Shown piece after piece: positions 3,753 to 5,842 of a stretch of 5,842 bases of DNA; the first letter of the stretch is position 1; the number at the start of each line of letters is the position of its first letter. Location of the stretch: NCBI GenBank assembly GCA_035505955.1, contig DATJQH010000036.1, positions 1-5,842 on the forward strand, in the 5' to 3' direction. Origin of the DNA: Fen-999 sp035505955 (GTDB lineage: Bacteria > Pseudomonadota > Gammaproteobacteria > Burkholderiales > Rhodocyclaceae). The notes beneath the pieces are model-generated. The model was not told the DNA's origin. It worked only from the letters and a program-made list of their open reading frames with translations, and did not search any database. A program made the position numbers and the translations under genes.

Positions 3753-5842
3753 TGTCCAGCATCTGCTCGAAGACGCTGATGGGCACGGGTTGCCCGAAGA
3801 GGAATCCCTGATACGCCGGGCACTCGTTGCGGTTGAGGAACAGGTGCTGCGCTTCCTTCTCCACGCCCTCGGCGATGACGTCAAGTCCGAGCGCCTGCGC
3901 CATTGCGATGATGGTCTTGACGATCACCGCGTCGCCGCTGTTGGTCTCGACCTCGTGGATGAATGAACGATCGATCTTGAGCTGGTCCAGCGGCAGTCGT
4001 CGCAGATAGGAGAGCGACGAGTATCCGGTACCGAAGTCGTCCATGGAAAAGCCGACACCGTAGGCCTTCAGTTCCTTCATCTTCTCGATGGTATCGGCGA
4101 TGTTGTCGACGATGACGGTTTCCGTCAGTTCGAGCTTGAGCCGCCTCGGGTTCGCACCGAAACGCTCGACGGTGCGCCGGACGTTGTCGACGAAATCGGG
4201 CTGGTGGAACTGCTTGGCGCTGACGTTGACGGCCAGCATGAGGCCGCGCGTGAGGTCGTTCCCCGCCCACGCCTTGAGCTGCTGGCACGCCGTTTCCAGG
4301 ACCCAGTTGCCGATCGGGATGATGAGGCCGGTTTCCTCGGCGAGCGGAATGAATTCGGCCGGCGGCACGAGCCCCCGCAGCGGATGTTCCCAGCGCAGCA
4401 GCGCTTCGGCGCCGATGACGCGGCCATGGTCGTCGAGTTGCGGCTGGTAGTGCAGCACCAGTTGCCCCTGGGCGACGACGCGGCGCAGTTCGCTTTCCAT
4501 GGTCGCCCGTTCGACCAGCGACTGCTGCATGACAGGATCGAAGAAACACACGGCGTTGCGGCCGCTCGACTTGGCTTGGTACATGGCGACATCGGCGCAT
4601 TTCAGCAGTTCGTCGACATTGTGGTGATTGTCGTTGAACATGCTGATGCCGACGCTGACCGTGCCGTGGTATTCGCGGTCCTTGAGCGAATACGGCTGTC
4701 GGGCCGCGTCGAGGATCTTGCGCGCCACCATGTCCGCCTGCAAGGACGCATCGGACGCGCTGGCGCCCAGGTTCTCGAGCATGACGACGAATTCGTCGCC
4801 GCCAAGACGCGCGACCGTATCGCCGTCGCGCACGCAGGAGCGCAGGCGCCGCGCCATCTCGACGAGCAGTTGATCGCCGGATTCGTGGCCCTCGGTATCG
4901 TTGAGGAGCTTGAAATAGTCGAGATCGAGGAACAGCAGGGCGCCGTGCTGGTGCTGGCGCGCCGCCGCTGCCACTGCCTGACCGAGGCGGTCGATGAGCA
5001 GACGCCGATTCGGCAACTGCGTCAGCGAATCGAAGTAGGCAAGGTTGCGGATCTGTTCCTCGGCCTCCTTGCGCTGCGAGATGTCGCTGAACGCAACGAC
5101 ATAGTGGGTGATGTGGCCGTCCGGTGTCACCACCGCGGATATGCTCTGCCAGACCGGATACAGGCGGCCAAGCTTGTGGCGGTTCCACAATTCGCCCTGC
5201 CAGAAGCGGTCGCGCGCGACCGTGCGCCAGGTCTGCTCGTAATAGCTGTCGTCGTGGTCGCCGGACTGCAGCATGCGCGGGGTCTGGCCGAGCGCTTCGC
5301 CGGGCTGGTAGCCGGTGATGTCGACGAAGGCGCGGTTCACGCGCAGGATCACCTGCATGGCGTCGGTGACGAGCATGCCTTCTTCCGACTCGAACGCGGT
5401 GGCGGCGATGCGCAATTCCTCATGGCTGCGCCGCAATTCGTTCATCGTGGCGGACAGGTTCTCGGCCATGCCGTTGAAGGCGGCGATGGTGTGGCGCATC
5501 TCCGGGCCGCCGGCGGCCGGCACGCGTACCGACAGGTCGCCGGCGCCGAACCGCTCGGCGCCGGAAACCAGCGCGTCGAGCGGCCTGAGGCCATAACGGA
5601 CGATCAGCATGATGCCGAAGAACTCCAGCCCGAGCGCCAGCGCAAGCAGGTTGAGGTTGCTGAGGAAGCTGGTCCAGAGCCGGTTGATGCCCGCGGTCGT
5701 GGACATCGACAGGCTCAGGGCCCCGTAGACCTTCCCCGCCACGGTCAGCAAACGCGACGCCACGGGCTCGGTAACCCCGACGCCGGAAACGAACCACGCC
5801 GGCGCCAGCACGGGCGTGCCGTCGCCGGAAATGCTGACGGTC
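3748..5842 (-). CDS. HAMP-PAS-GGDEF-EAL cyclic-di-GMP protein, 5' end missing
   Basis: The frame stays open to the right edge, so the N-terminus is cut off; the GTG at 5811 is internal, not a proven start. Numbering from that GTG: the end of a periplasmic sensor domain (1-50), a membrane helix (about 52-73), HAMP (about 74-127), PAS (about 133-248, with the common GELWNRHK block), GGDEF (about 256-425) and EAL (about 435-687). GGDEF enzymes make cyclic-di-GMP from two GTP; EAL enzymes cut it to pGpG. Both halves look active: GGDEF at 337-341 with an intact product-inhibition site RDGD (328-331), and EAL at 469-471 with N529, E561, D591, D592, K612, E648 and Q668 at the expected positions. It is an inner-membrane sensor probably controlling biofilm or motility; which activity dominates cannot be read from sequence. 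The sensor type (perhaps LapD/MoxY-like) is uncertain. Confidence 0.93.
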   Translation of the reverse strand, partial: TVSISGDGTPVLAPAWFVSGVGVTEPVASRLLTVAGKVYGALSLSMSTTAGINRLWTSFLSNLNLLALALGLEFFGIMLIVRYGLRPLDALVSGAERFGAGDLSVRVPAAGGPEMRHTIAAFNGMAENLSATMNELRRSHEELRIAATAFESEEGMLVTDAMQVILRVNRAFVDITGYQPGEALGQTPRMLQSGDHDDSYYEQTWRTVARDRFWQGELWNRHKLGRLYPVWQSISAVVTPDGHITHYVVAFSDISQRKEAEEQIRNLAYFDSLTQLPNRRLLIDRLGQAVAAAARQHQHGALLFLDLDYFKLLNDTEGHESGDQLLVEMARRLRSCVRDGDTVARLGGDEFVVMLENLGASASDASLQADMVARKILDAARQPYSLKDREYHGTVSVGISMFNDNHHNVDELLKCADVAMYQAKSSGRNAVCFFDPVMQQSLVERATMESELRRVVAQGQLVLHYQPQLDDHGRVIGAEALLRWEHPLRGLVPPAEFIPLAEETGLIIPIGNWVLETACQQLKAWAGNDLTRGLMLAVNVSAKQFHQPDFVDNVRRTVERFGANPRRLKLELTETVIVDNIADTIEKMKELKAYGVGFSMDDFGTGYSSLSYLRRLPLDQLKIDRSFIHEVETNSGDAVIVKTIIAMAQALGLDVIAEGVEKEAQHLFLNRNECPAYQGFLFGQPVPISVFEQMLDK

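Noticed and set aside
3881..5188. A 435-codon open frame on the minus strand inside the GGDEF-EAL gene
   Set aside because: It is an out-of-frame shadow: it is Arg/Pro/Ala-rich with no domain, while the overlapping frame has complete PAS, GGDEF and EAL motifs.

Overview
The window is a GC-rich stretch of bacterial chromosome. Third codon positions are mostly G or C, and long spurious open frames lie opposite every real gene. The gene content (a BamE-like lipoprotein, a YdcH/DUF465 protein, a WYL regulator and a HAMP-PAS-GGDEF-EAL protein) suggests a betaproteobacterium, perhaps in or near the Rhodocyclales or Burkholderiales. That placement rests on the style of the proteins, not on a search. 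I see no rRNA, tRNA, CRISPR array, transposase or phage gene.

Layout from left to right: the 3' part of a BamE/SmpA-like lipoprotein gene (+, cut by the left edge); a hemerythrin-like protein (-) that has lost three of the seven usual iron ligands; a divergent intergenic region; a WYL-domain transcription regulator (+), followed 53 bp later by a small YdcH/DUF465 coiled-coil protein (+); a NiCoT-type nickel/cobalt transporter (-); a second divergent region of 180 bp holding several candidate control elements; a small exported protein (+) made of 11-residue repeats, nearly all carrying a histidine; and a large membrane-bound GGDEF-EAL protein for cyclic-di-GMP turnover (-, cut by the right edge).

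The genes alternate in strand, so most are single-gene units. WYL-YdcH is the only possible operon. The three convergent junctions are very tight (12, 5 and 11 bp between stop codons), and each carries short inverted repeats at or across the stop codons. The two divergent regions are where shared control is most likely: the WYL regulator with the hemerythrin-like gene, and the Ni/Co transporter with the histidine-repeat protein.

I did not find a clear new multi-gene system. The best leads are the exported hendecad protein with its row of histidines, placed back to back with a divergent Ni/Co transporter, and the hemerythrin fold with an incomplete metal site next to a ligand-sensing WYL regulator.
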